DNA of 64,000 nucleotides, taken from contig JADJSV010000003.1 of assembly GCA_016711505.1 (NCBI GenBank), positions 62,001-126,000 of the forward strand, in the 5' to 3' direction. Within the stretch, counting starts at the first letter, position 1, and every line of letters begins with the position of its first letter. Source of the DNA: Bacteroidota bacterium. GTDB taxonomy: Bacteria; Bacteroidota; Bacteroidia; AKYH767-A; 2013-40CM-41-45. This document shows positions 20,127 through 29,725 of the stretch, piece after piece. The notes below the pieces were generated by a model that saw only the letters and a list, made by a program, of their open reading frames with translations, was not told the DNA's origin and did no database searches. The position numbers and the translations under genes were made by a program.

Positions 20127-20146
20127 GCCATACCACAATCCCCTCA

Positions 20147-20947
20147 ATGAAACAAACTTCATCCGGTGTCAGAGCCAAAAAAGCCCTCGGACAACATTTC
20201 TTAAAAGACCCTGCGATCGCTGAGCGCATTGTTGGTTTTTTAGGAGAAAGTAAAGCGTACACCGATATTCTGGAGATCGGTCCGGGAATGGGAATTCTGA
20301 CGGATTTTCTTTTTGAAAAGAAAGGCTACCGGACGAGAATTGTGGACCTGGATGATGAATCGATCACGTTTTTGTTCAATCGATTTCCGTTACGACAGCA
20401 GGATATTATTCATGCTGATTTTTTGAGAATGAATTTCGATGAATTCTTCAAAGGACAGTTTGCTATCATAGGTAATTTTCCATACAACATTTCTTCGCAG
20501 ATCTTGTTCAAGGTACTTGATGACCGTGACAGGATTCCGGAAGTGGTGGGGATGTTTCAGAAAGAAGTTGCAATGCGCATAGCAGGTGATCCCGGAAGTA
20601 AGGAATATGGAATTCTCAGTGTATTCATGCAAGCTTATTACGATGTAAAAGTTGTACTGCAATTGAATGAAACAGATTTCCAGCCACCACCAAAAGTAAA
20701 GTCAGCAGTTCTGCATTTTCTTCGGAAAGATAATTTCGATCTGGGTTGTGATGAAAAAGAATTTCGGAAAACGGTGAAGATGGCCTTCAATCAAAGACGG
20801 AAAACACTAAGAAATGCAATGGGAGCAATGATTGCAAAAGATGTTGAAATTCCTTTTTCAGGATTGCGTGCAGAGGCATTGAGCTGGCAGCAATTTGTAC
20901 AACTGACAAATTTTATAATCGAACACCGGACAAACGAATCAAATTGA
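20147..20947 (+). CDS. rsmA: 16S rRNA (adenine(1518)-N6/adenine(1519)-N6)-dimethyltransferase
   Basis: 266 residues, standard KsgA/RsmA length. It dimethylates two adjacent adenines in the 3'-terminal hairpin of 16S rRNA using SAM. Motifs: KKALGQHFLKD at the N-terminus, SAM-binding EIGPGMGILTDFL, and catalytic GNFPYNISSQILFK. The C-terminal helical domain carries FNQRRKTLRNAM. It is divergent from the T9SS copy 2 gene, and its stop overlaps the next gene as TTGA, suggesting coupled translation. Confidence 0.97.
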   Translation: MKQTSSGVRAKKALGQHFLKDPAIAERIVGFLGESKAYTDILEIGPGMGILTDFLFEKKGYRTRIVDLDDESITFLFNRFPLRQQDIIHADFLRMNFDEFFKGQFAIIGNFPYNISSQILFKVLDDRDRIPEVVGMFQKEVAMRIAGDPGSKEYGILSVFMQAYYDVKVVLQLNETDFQPPPKVKSAVLHFLRKDNFDLGCDEKEFRKTVKMAFNQRRKTLRNAMGAMIAKDVEIPFSGLRAEALSWQQFVQLTNFIIEHRTNESN

Positions 20948-21887
20948 AAATACTTTTTATAGATACTGCCCACCCTTTTTTATGGGAAAGCATGATCGCT
21001 GATGGTCATGAATGCATTGCAGCAGATACATTTTCTCTTGAGGAGATCTATTCGCAATTGCACGATTCAAACGGGATCGTAATCAGAAGTCGTGTAAACA
21101 TCGATAAAAATTTCTTGATAAAGCTACCGCATTAAAATTTATAGCCCGTTGCGGAGCAGGAATGGAAAGCATAGATGTTGAATATGCTTCGCAAAAAGGA
21201 ATCGCTTGTCTGAATTCACCTGAAGGTAACCGCAATGCTGTCGGTGAACATGCTCTTGGAATGTTGCTGATGCTTTTCAATAATCTCAATCGCGCCGACA
21301 GACAAGTCAGAGCAGGGGAGTGGATCCGCGAAAAAAATCGTGGTCATGAACTGGAAGGAAAAACAGTTGGCATTATTGGCTTTGGAAATATGGGTTCAGC
21401 TTTCGCAGAAAAATTGAAAGGATTTAATTGCAGAAAACTAGCATTTGATAAGTACAGATCAGGCTTTGCAAATGATTTTGTTCAGGAAGCTACTTTTGAA
21501 GAAATCAAACGGCAAGCCAATGTTCTAAGTCTGCATATTCCCTTGACGTCTGAAACAGAATTTTTGATCAATGAGAAATTTATTAACTCATTCGCTAAAC
21601 CATTTTATCTGATCAACACAGCACGTGGTAAATGTGTTTCCACGCACGATCTTGTGAATGGAATAAAATCAGGCAAAGTTCTTGGCGCTTGTCTGGATGT
21701 ATATGAATACGAAGATGCGTCTTTTGAAAAATTCAGTATAGAAGCTGCAGGGTTAAAAGACAATGCGGATTGGATTTATCTGACGCAATCGGAGAAAGTA
21801 ATACTGACACCGCATATTGCCGGCTGGACGTTTGAGTCGTTGCGGAAAATTGCTGAGGTTTTGGTCAAAAAGATCAGAAATTTATAA
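20944..21887 (+). CDS. D-isomer-specific 2-hydroxyacid dehydrogenase (one-base frameshift)
   Basis: NAD-dependent dehydrogenase of the phosphoglycerate dehydrogenase family. It is read as two pieces, 20944-21135 and 21162-21887. Adding one T to the TTT at 21111-21113 joins IDKNF to LDKATALKFIARCGAGMESI, giving 314 residues, a normal length for a member without an ACT domain. Features: Rossmann GxGxxG in TVGIIGFGNMGSAFA, substrate-binding INTARGKCVS, and the catalytic His in LTPHIAGWTFES. The substrate is uncertain; a separate ACT-containing serA is at 28288-29520. The TTG start overlaps the rsmA stop. Confidence 0.87.
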
Positions 21888-22053
21888 GAAGCAAGTTGAT
21901 CAGCTTAAAATACAATTATTTTTTATATTTGAATCAACAATCAGCTCGAGATCAATGCTTGTAATCATTGTTTGTGAAGGATTATGACAAATCCTTGATA
22001 AAAACTGAGGATTATTTCTTTTACTTCGAAATTATTTTTTAAAAACTATCATT

Positions 22054-23568
22054 ATGAAAAAATTTCTACTCGCCATGTTCATTTTTACTTTGACGTATCA
22101 TATTGGGTTTTCGCAAATCACTTTTGTAAAAGAATATGCCATTCCAGGAGCATTAAGCAACGGAGTTTCTATCGTAGAAGACATAGCAGGTGGTTACATA
22201 TTCACCGGATTTTCTTATGATTCACTTTCAGATCAGACATATCAATATGTTGCAAAATGCGATCCCGTGGGAAGTATCAATTGGGTTAAATATTATGATA
22301 CTTTGATTTATGATGGGTCAATGAAAAGATTTGCAAATGGAGATCTTTTGGTAGTTGGTGGGCAATCCATTATGAGACTTGATAATTCAGGAAATGTGAT
22401 TTGGGCAAAGCATGTTAATGGCATATCACTTCTCTTTGTTGATGCGTTCACAACTACTTTAGATGGAGGAATTATAGCATCTGGTTATAATTTAGTTCAA
22501 CCGGATTTTTCTTTTGAATTATTCAAAATGGATTCTATAGGAAATCTGGTCTGGTCTATGCAAACTCCTGTGTCTTCTAATCATATAAATTTTAGTAGAG
22601 TGATTGAAACTTCGGATGGTGGTTATTTGGCATTGTATAGTGAGGAAAATCAAAATCAAGACTGGCGAATTATTGTAATTAAAGCTGACTCTTCAGGAAA
22701 TATATTGTGGTCAAAATCTTTTGACGGAGCGGGTTATCATCCTGTTCCTGATCTATTACAATGCAAGGATGGAAATTTTGTTTTTGCCAGATATACTTCA
22801 TTCGCGGCCACACTGAGTAAAATAGACTCCATCGGAGGATTGATGTGGTCAAAATCATACTTGATAGACGGCATCAGGTTTACAACCATTTTGGAAAAAG
22901 CAAATGACAATTTAGTTATGTCAGGCAGCATTAGTGATACAGTAGATCAGCGGATGTTATTCATGGAAACAGATGTGAATGGTAATTTTATTAAAGCGAA
23001 TGTGTTTAATGCAACATATTATGGGGATGCTGCGGATATCGCTGCTACCAGTGATTCAGGTTATATTGCTCTTTGTAATGATGGAAGAATTGATCCAAGT
23101 ATTCCGGGGTCATTTAATTTTGTTGAATTAATTAAAATGGATTCAATGTTTCAAAGTGCATGTAATTTTCAGCCGATAAATTTAACAAGTACAAATCAAA
23201 GTCTGCCCTTGGATACGGGAGCATTGCTAATTCCGGGAAGCATATCTGTGAATTCAATTGCAATTAATTTTCTCCCTTCTTCAATGAACACATCTGTCGA
23301 ATGCAAATCAATCAACATCGACGACTTAAACATCGACGATCTCATCGAGCTTTATCCTAATCCGGCAGCCAGCAAACTGAATATTGAAATCGCTTCCGGA
23401 TTGATTCAGGAAATTGTCATTTACGACCTCACAGGGAAACTTGTTCAGAAAATTTCTACTAATATTGCACAGCTTGAAATTGATATCTCAAATCTGACGT
23501 GCGGGTTGTATTTCCTAAGTGGACTCAGCGAAGAACGGACATTCAGGAAGCGATTTGTAAAGTATTAA
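22054..23568 (+). CDS. T9SS-secreted repeat protein with type A sorting domain
   Basis: 504 residues. Signal peptide KKFLLAMFIFTLTYHIGFSQ. The body has repeated FKMDSIGNLVWSMQT / IKADSSGNILWSKSFDGAG / SKIDSIGGLMWSKS units, the bladed repeats common in Bacteroidota T9SS proteins and also present in the 48662-50239 protein. The C-terminal CTD is complete: LYPNPAASKLNIEI, EIVIYDLTGKLVQKI, IDISNLTCGLYFLSG, KRFVKY. No enzyme motif is seen. It is monocistronic, with ~165 bases of AT-rich leader region. Confidence 0.87.
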   Translation: MKKFLLAMFIFTLTYHIGFSQITFVKEYAIPGALSNGVSIVEDIAGGYIFTGFSYDSLSDQTYQYVAKCDPVGSINWVKYYDTLIYDGSMKRFANGDLLVVGGQSIMRLDNSGNVIWAKHVNGISLLFVDAFTTTLDGGIIASGYNLVQPDFSFELFKMDSIGNLVWSMQTPVSSNHINFSRVIETSDGGYLALYSEENQNQDWRIIVIKADSSGNILWSKSFDGAGYHPVPDLLQCKDGNFVFARYTSFAATLSKIDSIGGLMWSKSYLIDGIRFTTILEKANDNLVMSGSISDTVDQRMLFMETDVNGNFIKANVFNATYYGDAADIAATSDSGYIALCNDGRIDPSIPGSFNFVELIKMDSMFQSACNFQPINLTSTNQSLPLDTGALLIPGSISVNSIAINFLPSSMNTSVECKSINIDDLNIDDLIELYPNPAASKLNIEIASGLIQEIVIYDLTGKLVQKISTNIAQLEIDISNLTCGLYFLSGLSEERTFRKRFVKY

Positions 23569-23894
23569 GGATAGAAATGATTTAGTTGAGTTTTTAAATG
23601 TGTTTCCAAAATGGGACACATTTTGATTGAGTGGGTTCGAGCCTTAGAACAGCCTAGTCGACTTTTAAACGAAATAGTAGGTATTAGTTTTATGGTTAAA
23701 AATTGAAATTTAATTTTAAGATTTTCATAGGTAAATTACAGATTAAAAGAATTTATTTCCTGGTTTCTATTCTTGTATTTGAAGGGTGACTTTGTTCACA
23801 ACTTTGACTATATAAATAATGATTTAGCAAATGGTGCAAAGTTTGCCTTTGAAACTTTATCATATTCTCAGTTCACCCATTAAAACAATAGATC
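23569..23894. other. 326-base gap: possible weak terminator, no gene
   Basis: ATGTGTTTCC ... GGGACACAT at about 23598-23621, followed by TTTTG, can form a ~9-bp hairpin with two G-U pairs and may end the preceding gene. The rest is AT-rich upstream region of the H1-like gene; no convincing -33/-7 pair stands out. Confidence 0.35.
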
Positions 23895-24637
23895 ATGCCA
23901 GTAAAAGCAAAAAAAAAATCGAAACCTGCAGTGAAGGCAAAATCGAAAAAGGCTGCAGTTAAAAAAGCTGCCGTAAAGAAAAAACCTACAGCTTCTAAGG
24001 CCGGTAAACCTGCAGCTAAGAAGAAGTCCCCTGCAGTATCAAAGTCTAAAAAATCACCTTCAGTATCGAAATCAAAGAAATCGCCTGTAGCATCGAAGTC
24101 GAAGAGTTCTTCGGTTAAAAAAAGCACAACTCCTGTATCAAAAAGAAATCCACAAGCCAACACAAAAAGTAAATCTGCTCCCAAACAAAACACAAAAGCC
24201 CAAACAAATACTAAACCTAAGTCCGTTTCTGCTCAAAGTCCGATGAATAAAAAACCGACTATTGCTGAAAAGAGACTTTCATCTAAGCGACCGTCAGAAA
24301 AAAATCCTGAAGAGAACAAGTCAATAGAAAAGAAACCGATCAGTAAAAACCATTTGAAAATTCATCTGACTCGGATAATGAGCAATCTCGCAAATCAAGG
24401 ACGACTGAACCCGTTGAATCAACTGCCCCTGATACTGAAATTCATGGCGAAGATGAACATTTCATTCCTGAAGAAGGCAATGCGCCTCCGGTAACTCCCG
24501 AAAAAGCCCGTATTGTAGAAAATATTTTTCATCACCGTGAAGAAGTGGCGTTGAAACAAGAAAACAATAAGGCCCGTCTTGCTACAAGTTCGAGAAAGAA
24601 TTTGAAAAGGACGTATCGGATGCGCGGGGGGAGATAA
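23895..24637 (+). CDS. histone-H1-like lysine-rich protein with distinct C-terminal domain (one-base frameshift)
   Basis: The first ~110 residues are almost only Lys, Ala, Ser, Pro and Val in SKSKKSP / AVKKAAVKKK repeats, like the tails of eukaryotic H1 and bacterial H1 mimics that coat DNA. As given, the frame ends at 24494 in an implausible tail. Adding one A to the five at 24345-24349 switches to a frame encoding SKKPFENSSDSDNEQSR, an acidic segment (TEIHGEDEHFIPEEG) and a basic C-terminus (ARIVENIFHHREEVALKQ ... RKNLKRTYRMRGGR), ending at 24637. The restored length is 247 residues. A nucleoid-binding role is inferred from composition only. I do not recognise the C-terminal part. Confidence 0.72.
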
Positions 24638-24913
24638 TTTATTTAGAATTGTAGAATGAAAAGAGAAAAGAGAAAAGTGAAAAGTGTGGCGTAGTCTAGG
24701 GACTTTCGATTTAATCAGTAACGCATTTTTCACTTTTCGTTTTCCATAGTAACCCAGTTTTTATAAAATTTTCGAATTTGGAAAAATTCCCAATTAACAT
24801 TTTATTAGATTTTAATTTTTACCTTGGGTTTTATATTAAAAGTTTAAAGAGTTTTTCGAATATTTAACAATTTGCTGATTGAATCAAGCCAAGCACTTAA
24901 AATACATTAAAAC

Positions 24914-26212
24914 TTGAAAATATTATTAAGCATCTTTATTAGTTTTTTTTCCAACGTTTGCTTGGCGGGCAATTGGCAATCTGTGGGTAGAGGTACGAAT
25001 CAAGGAATTGCAAGCATATATGTTGATTCGATAAACGATAAAGTATATATCGGCGGTCAGTTTTATTTGGCGGATTCAATTCGCTGCCATGGTATTGCTG
25101 TTTGGAATGGTCAGAATTGGGACTCAGTTGGATCAGGACTTACAGTTTATCAAACAAATCGCTCTATAATCACTTATAAAAACAAACTGTATTCCGATGG
25201 TGGATTTACACCAAACAACACTTCAAATTATTTGGGTCGTTTTGATGGTGTTAGTTGGGATACTATTGGCAATGGTTTAGATGGTTCTGTTTACGAAATG
25301 AAAGAAATTAATGATGAGTTGTACATCTCGGGAAACTTTAGAAATGCTGATGGGCAATTCTGTAATTCATTGGTTAGTTGGAATGATACAGTTTTCAACT
25401 GCCTGAGTATCCCATTTGAAGGATGGATCGGCGATTTTATTTACTATGACAATCAATTGGTTTTTGGAGGTAATTTTTTTGATAGCACTTCCAATGTTGA
25501 TCTTGCTTACAAAGATTCTTCAGGGTTTCATTTACTCGGACATCCGATTTACGGTTCAGTTTCGGTTGTAAATTCTATGGCAATCTATAATGGTGATCTG
25601 TATGTTGCGGGAAATTTTACAACATCTGACGGAAATGAAGGTAATAATATTATGCGGTGGGATGGCTTACAATGGAATGATGTTGGTGGTGGGACTGATG
25701 CTTCTATATGGAAAATAAAAGTTTATAATAATGAACTATATGCTTGCGGCCCTTTTCAAAACGCCGGAGGAGTAATAACAGGTGGAATAGCTAAATGGAA
25801 TGGAACAAATTGGAGCAAAGTTACTAATGAAATCATTCAACCTATTGTAGCTGATTTTGAATTTTATCAAAACGATATTTATGTTGTAGGATTATTCTCG
25901 AATATTGGAGGAGTTACAGCAAATAACGTTGCTAAATATGTAGGTTATTCCGATGTTGATGACATTGATAAATTTGAAGTTTCGATTTATCCTAATCCAA
26001 GTTATGATTTGTTATTTTTGTCATTTTCAGGTGACGCTATCCAATTAAAAACTGTAAATATTTTTGACACATTTGGCAGAAGCCAAATTTTCGAAACTAA
26101 TTTTGCCGGAATTGAAAAGTCAATTGATATATCGAGATTTGAAAAAGGTGTTTACTATTTAGAGTTAAATTTCTACAAGAGAAAAGTGATAAGGAAAATA
26201 ATTAAGCTATAA
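24914..26212 (+). CDS. T9SS-secreted protein with repeated WNG/GNF modules
   Basis: 432 residues with a TTG start and a signal peptide (KILLSIFISFFSNVCLAG). About seven modules of ~40 residues recur: YIGGQF ... GIAVWNGQNWDSVGSGL; YISGNFRNADG; YVAGNFTTSDGNEGNNIMRW; YACGPFQNAGGVITGGIAKW. This is a propeller-like repeat common in T9SS cargo. The C-terminal CTD has VSIYPNPSYDLLFLSFSG, VNIFDTFGRSQIFE, IDISRFEKGVYYLEL and RKIIKL. Predicted extracellular; ligand unknown. It is convergent with lysC across only 25 bases. Confidence 0.86.
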   Translation: MKILLSIFISFFSNVCLAGNWQSVGRGTNQGIASIYVDSINDKVYIGGQFYLADSIRCHGIAVWNGQNWDSVGSGLTVYQTNRSIITYKNKLYSDGGFTPNNTSNYLGRFDGVSWDTIGNGLDGSVYEMKEINDELYISGNFRNADGQFCNSLVSWNDTVFNCLSIPFEGWIGDFIYYDNQLVFGGNFFDSTSNVDLAYKDSSGFHLLGHPIYGSVSVVNSMAIYNGDLYVAGNFTTSDGNEGNNIMRWDGLQWNDVGGGTDASIWKIKVYNNELYACGPFQNAGGVITGGIAKWNGTNWSKVTNEIIQPIVADFEFYQNDIYVVGLFSNIGGVTANNVAKYVGYSDVDDIDKFEVSIYPNPSYDLLFLSFSGDAIQLKTVNIFDTFGRSQIFETNFAGIEKSIDISRFEKGVYYLELNFYKRKVIRKIIKL

Positions 26213-26237
26213 TGTAAGTATTAAACTTACTTCTTAG

Positions 26238-27506
26238 TTACTCACCCTTCATAACCACCTGCGCCGTCTGCCGACTCCTCTGCTCCAGCAAAATAGTCTT
26301 CCCTTTTGTCAATGCATCAATCGTAGAAGCAAAGTAATGTCTCACAGTAACCAGTTTCAAGTCTTCATTGTAAAGCAAACGGAAATCTTTTTTCAATGCT
26401 TCGATCAATCCGGGGATCTTGTATTTGTCGTTGTCGACGCAGACGGAAAAACTGACTGCTGAATTTTGCATAAGATTTATTTTAATGTCGTGCGCTGCGA
26501 AGATTCCGAAAATTCTACTGAGCGATTCTTCGGCAATGAATGAAAAATCTTTCGATGATATGGAAAAAAGGATCTGATCGAATTTATAAATGAAGCAAGG
26601 AACCAATGGTTTTGTTGCATGGTAATTTCCAATGCTTGTACCTTTGTCTTGCGGTGCTTTAAATGAGCAGACACGCAATGGAATATTTTTATTTTCTAAT
26701 GGCTTTATTGTTTTCGGATGGATAACTGTTGCACCATAGTATGTCAACTCAATAGCATCGTGGTAACCGATCTGTTCCAGTTTCATTGCATCATCCGATA
26801 ACTTCGGATCAGCACTCATTACTCCGGAAACATCTTTCCATACAACCATTTCTGTTGCGTCAATACAGAATGACAAAATCGCTGCAGTGTAATCGGATCC
26901 TTCACGGCCTAATGTGGTTGTGAAATTTTCTGATGTAGCACCAATGAAGCCTTGTGTGATGATGAAATTCTTTTTTTCAAACAAAGCAGGAATTCTTTCT
27001 GCAATCAGTTTGCCGGTAAGGTCGTAGTTTACTTTTGCTTCTCTGTAGTTATTGTCTGTCTGTAAAACATCGCGGATATCCAGCCATGAATTCTCAATTT
27101 TGTTTTCATTCAGATAAGCACTCAAAATTCGTGTCGAAATTAATTCGCCATGCGAAACGATCTGGTCATAGTAAAATCCATACGGACGAGTCGGCTCTTC
27201 TTCTATGATCCAGTCGATCTCAGTAAAAGAATTCTGAACTTCTCCGCGAAGATCATGATTTGGAGCAAATCCAAGGTCGTCGATAATTTTTGTGTGAAAC
27301 GTTTTTACTTCTTCTATCAATGAAGGAAGCTCATCTGACTTGCTTACATATGCCTGTACCACTTTTTCCAAAGCATTCGTCATCTTTCCCATAGCGGAAA
27401 TAACAACAATGATCTTTTCTTTCCGGAACATTGATAGGATCTGTCCGACGTTCTTTACAGAGTCGGCGTCTTTTACGGATGCTCCACCAAATTTGAAAAC
27501 ACGCAT
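26238..27506 (-). CDS. lysC: aspartate kinase
   Basis: 422 residues, monofunctional. It phosphorylates L-aspartate, the first step toward lysine, threonine, methionine and diaminopimelate. The N-terminal MRVFKFGGASVKDADSVKN is the amino-acid-kinase KFGG motif, followed by VVISAMGKMTNALE. Further motifs are TTLGREGSDYTAAI and VWKDVSGVMSADPKLS. The C-terminal ~130 residues form the regulatory ACT region (SRIFGIFAAHDIKINLMQNS), so feedback inhibition is expected from family knowledge. It is separated from the GNAT gene by a repeat-filled gap. Confidence 0.95.
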   Translation of the reverse strand: MRVFKFGGASVKDADSVKNVGQILSMFRKEKIIVVISAMGKMTNALEKVVQAYVSKSDELPSLIEEVKTFHTKIIDDLGFAPNHDLRGEVQNSFTEIDWIIEEEPTRPYGFYYDQIVSHGELISTRILSAYLNENKIENSWLDIRDVLQTDNNYREAKVNYDLTGKLIAERIPALFEKKNFIITQGFIGATSENFTTTLGREGSDYTAAILSFCIDATEMVVWKDVSGVMSADPKLSDDAMKLEQIGYHDAIELTYYGATVIHPKTIKPLENKNIPLRVCSFKAPQDKGTSIGNYHATKPLVPCFIYKFDQILFSISSKDFSFIAEESLSRIFGIFAAHDIKINLMQNSAVSFSVCVDNDKYKIPGLIEALKKDFRLLYNEDLKLVTVRHYFASTIDALTKGKTILLEQRSRQTAQVVMKGE

Positions 27507-27518
27507 TTATTTTTTCGT

Positions 27519-27690
27519 AATTAGAGATTCGTAATGTGTAATTAGAGTTGTACTTTGTTGGAAGGGTCATTCCGCAATCCGAAATCCGCAATCCGAAATT
27601 TTATTTAGTAATTAGAGATTCGTAATTTGTAATTTGAGTCGTACTTTATAGGTAATCTGTTCTGCAATCCGCAGTCAGAATTAATTTTTA
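27519..27690. repeat. imperfect ~86-base tandem duplication containing AATCCG units
   Basis: TAATTAGAGATTCGTAAT(G/T)TGTAATT.GAGT.GTACTTT occurs twice, at about 27519 and 27605. Each copy is followed by a variable tail ending in CCGCAATCCG(A/C)-type heptamers. The rest of the 315-base gap between lysC and the GNAT gene (27691-27821) has no gene I can support. Confidence 0.65.
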
Positions 27691-27821
27691 GTTCTTCCTA
27701 AGACACCAAGAAGTTTCCTTCGGAATGACGTTTGTTGTGTGCATTGGGAGTGTTATGCAAACCCCAAGAAGTTGCTTTCAGCAAATGCTATCATCAATGC
27801 CTCCATATTATTCATTATTAA

Positions 27822-28286
27822 TTAAGACCGCGAGTTGATCTGATCTTCCGACAACTTACAGTCCCACCATTCCGCTTCAATTGACGCTCCTAGCTTTTTA
27901 TAAAAATCAACCGCTGGTGTATTCCAGTCCAGCACCTGCCAGTGTGCTTGTTTTGCTCCGATCTTTTTCGCTTCAGCAATGTATGCATCAAACAATTTTT
28001 GTCCGATTCCTTTTCCGCGCATTCTTTCTGTGACGATAAGATCATCCAGATATAGTCCGCGGCCTTTCCAGGTGGAGTATTTGATAAAGTAAACTGCAAT
28101 GCCTACAATTTCATGGTCAACTTCTGCAACATGAAAACCGAAGACCGGATTTTCACTAAAGCCGTCTTTCTCCATATCTGCAATTGTATTGGTAACAGCT
28201 TCCGGTGCTTTTTCAAAAAGCGCAAGTTCGTTGACCAATCGGAAAACTGAAGGTAGATCGGATTTTATTCCTTTGCGAATATTCAT
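27822..28286 (-). CDS. GNAT family N-acetyltransferase
   Basis: 154 residues from the ATG at 28286. Acetyl-CoA-binding motif A is clear: LDDLIVTERMRGKGIGQKLF. The N-terminus (IRKGIKSDLPSVFRLVNELA) and the C-terminal QVLDWNTPAVDFYKKLGA are typical of diamine/amino-acid-type GNATs. The substrate cannot be told from sequence. It starts 1 base after the serA stop, so the two form an operon. Confidence 0.9.
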   Translation of the reverse strand: MNIRKGIKSDLPSVFRLVNELALFEKAPEAVTNTIADMEKDGFSENPVFGFHVAEVDHEIVGIAVYFIKYSTWKGRGLYLDDLIVTERMRGKGIGQKLFDAYIAEAKKIGAKQAHWQVLDWNTPAVDFYKKLGASIEAEWWDCKLSEDQINSRS

Positions 28287-28287
28287 C

Positions 28288-29520
28288 TTAATATAAACTA
28301 CGAACACGGATCGTGCTCTTTACTTTTTTTAATTCTTCCAATACTCCCGGAGATGTGCTTTTATCAATATCAAGTACAACATAACCGATCTGATTATTCG
28401 TCTTTAGATACTGACCGAGAATGTTCACATTCATTTTCGAAAGCAAACCATTGATCTCACTCAATACACCGGGAACGTTTTTGTGAATGTGTAACAAACG
28501 ATGTGTTTCAGATAGTACAGGCAAGCTCAATGCAGGAACTGACAATGATCCATTGCTGGAACCCGTCTCAAGGAAACTGATGAGCTTATTTGCAACATCC
28601 AATCCAATATTTTCCTGTGCTTCCTGTGTAGAACCACCAATGTGCGGAGTAAGAATGACATTCGGCAAACCTTGTATCGGTGATTCAAATTTCTCCGAAT
28701 TATTTTTCGGCTCGTATGGAAAAACATCTACCGCTAATCCACGGAGATGATTGCTTTCAATTGCACGTTTCGCTGCATCTAGATCGATAACAGTTCCACG
28801 ACTATAATTGATCAGCATCGATCCGGCTTTCATTTTTTTCAGATTGCTTTCATTGATGAGATTTTTAGTTGTCGGTAATTCCGGAACGTGTAGTGTAACG
28901 ATATCTGAATTATGCAAAAGTTCATCTAGTGATCGCACCGATGATGCATTTCCCAGACTGAGTTTTGCATCGATATCATAAAAGATCACTTTCATTCCCA
29001 TATTCTCTGCAAGTACTGATACCTGTGAACCAATATGTCCGTAGCCTACAATACCCAATGTCTTACCGCGCACTTCATAACTGTCAGCACTGTCTTTCAG
29101 CCATTTTCCATGATGTGCTGCATCGCTTTTTTCAAAAACGCGGCGCATCAGATTTATGCAATGAGCAATTACTAATTCAGCAACGGATCTTGTATTTGAA
29201 AACGGTGAATTGAAAACTGCAACACCATTTTCAATCGATGAATTCATATCGATTTGATTTGTTCCAATGCAATATGCACCAACAGCGATCAAACGGTTTC
29301 CTGATTCAATGATCTTTTTAGTTAACTGAGTTTTCGAACGAATCCCAAGTAAATGGACATCTTTGATCTTTTCGCAAAGATCTTCTTCACTCATGGCACC
29401 TTTTACAACTTCAATATCGCTGTATCCGTGATCTTTGAATAATTGCAAAGCGGCCGGATGAACTCCTTCCAGCATCAGGATCTTGATCTTCTCTTTTGGG
29501 AAACTTGTTTGGGTATTCAT
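28288..29520 (-). CDS. serA: D-3-phosphoglycerate dehydrogenase with ACT domain
   Basis: 410 residues from the ATG at 29520 (MNTQTSFPKEKIKILMLEGV). The frame is open further upstream without a better start. It catalyses the first step of serine synthesis from 3-phosphoglycerate. Motifs: GIRSKTQLTKKII, NAD-binding GKTLGIVGYGHIGSQVSVLA, INYSRGTVIDLDA, and catalytic His in LTPHIGGSTQEAQENIG. An ACT domain (residues ~340-410, THRLLHIHKNVPGVLSEING) indicates serine feedback control, as in the E. coli-type enzyme. It is co-transcribed with the GNAT gene and divergent from fbp. Confidence 0.95.
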   Translation of the reverse strand: MNTQTSFPKEKIKILMLEGVHPAALQLFKDHGYSDIEVVKGAMSEEDLCEKIKDVHLLGIRSKTQLTKKIIESGNRLIAVGAYCIGTNQIDMNSSIENGVAVFNSPFSNTRSVAELVIAHCINLMRRVFEKSDAAHHGKWLKDSADSYEVRGKTLGIVGYGHIGSQVSVLAENMGMKVIFYDIDAKLSLGNASSVRSLDELLHNSDIVTLHVPELPTTKNLINESNLKKMKAGSMLINYSRGTVIDLDAAKRAIESNHLRGLAVDVFPYEPKNNSEKFESPIQGLPNVILTPHIGGSTQEAQENIGLDVANKLISFLETGSSNGSLSVPALSLPVLSETHRLLHIHKNVPGVLSEINGLLSKMNVNILGQYLKTNNQIGYVVLDIDKSTSPGVLEELKKVKSTIRVRSLY

Positions 29521-29697
29521 ATATATAGATGCACTTGTGGTGAGGGCGAAGATAATGATTCGGGCTTTGGTTAAGATAAGCATGATTAAAATCGTTTCAT
29601 TCCGGCAATCCCGGGATTTATTTTTACTGAAATGCTTGATTTTCAAGAGTTACAGGAGGAATATTGCTTCTTTTTCGAGGGATTCAATTTCAAATGT

Positions 29698-29705
29698 TAG
29701 TTTTG
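29698..29705 (+). promoter_or_regulatory. -7 promoter element of fbp
   Basis: TAGTTTTG matches TAnnTTTG and sits 20 bases before the fbp ATG at 29726. The -33 element is not clear. Confidence 0.45.
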
Positions 29706-29725
29706 CAGCATTAACGCCATACAAA

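Larger units (their letters stand above)
16590..20140. repeat. tandem duplication of a ~1.77 kb unit (copies 16590-18361 and 18374-20140)
   Basis: Each copy contains, in order, the 3' end of the DUF4286 gene (GTTGGATGTGATAAAATAAA), a reverse-strand T9SS gene with its promoter, and the rsmA upstream region (GAATATTCGTATTTTTGGCC). At the internal junction (18331-18415) the rsmA-promoter remnant is joined directly to the DUF4286-end remnant with no working gene for either. That shows the ancestral order DUF4286 - T9SS gene - rsmA and the exact unit that duplicated. The two T9SS proteins have since diverged considerably. Confidence 0.85.

Noticed and set aside
20044..20262. N-terminal extension of the T9SS copy 2 reading frame into rsmA
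   Set aside because: It overlaps rsmA antisense and has no signal peptide; the ATG at 20043 starts a typical one.
23873..24193. Phe/Ala/Asp-rich minus-strand reading frame opposite the H1-like gene
   Set aside because: Its composition is simply the complement of Lys/Ser/Ala codons on the coding strand.
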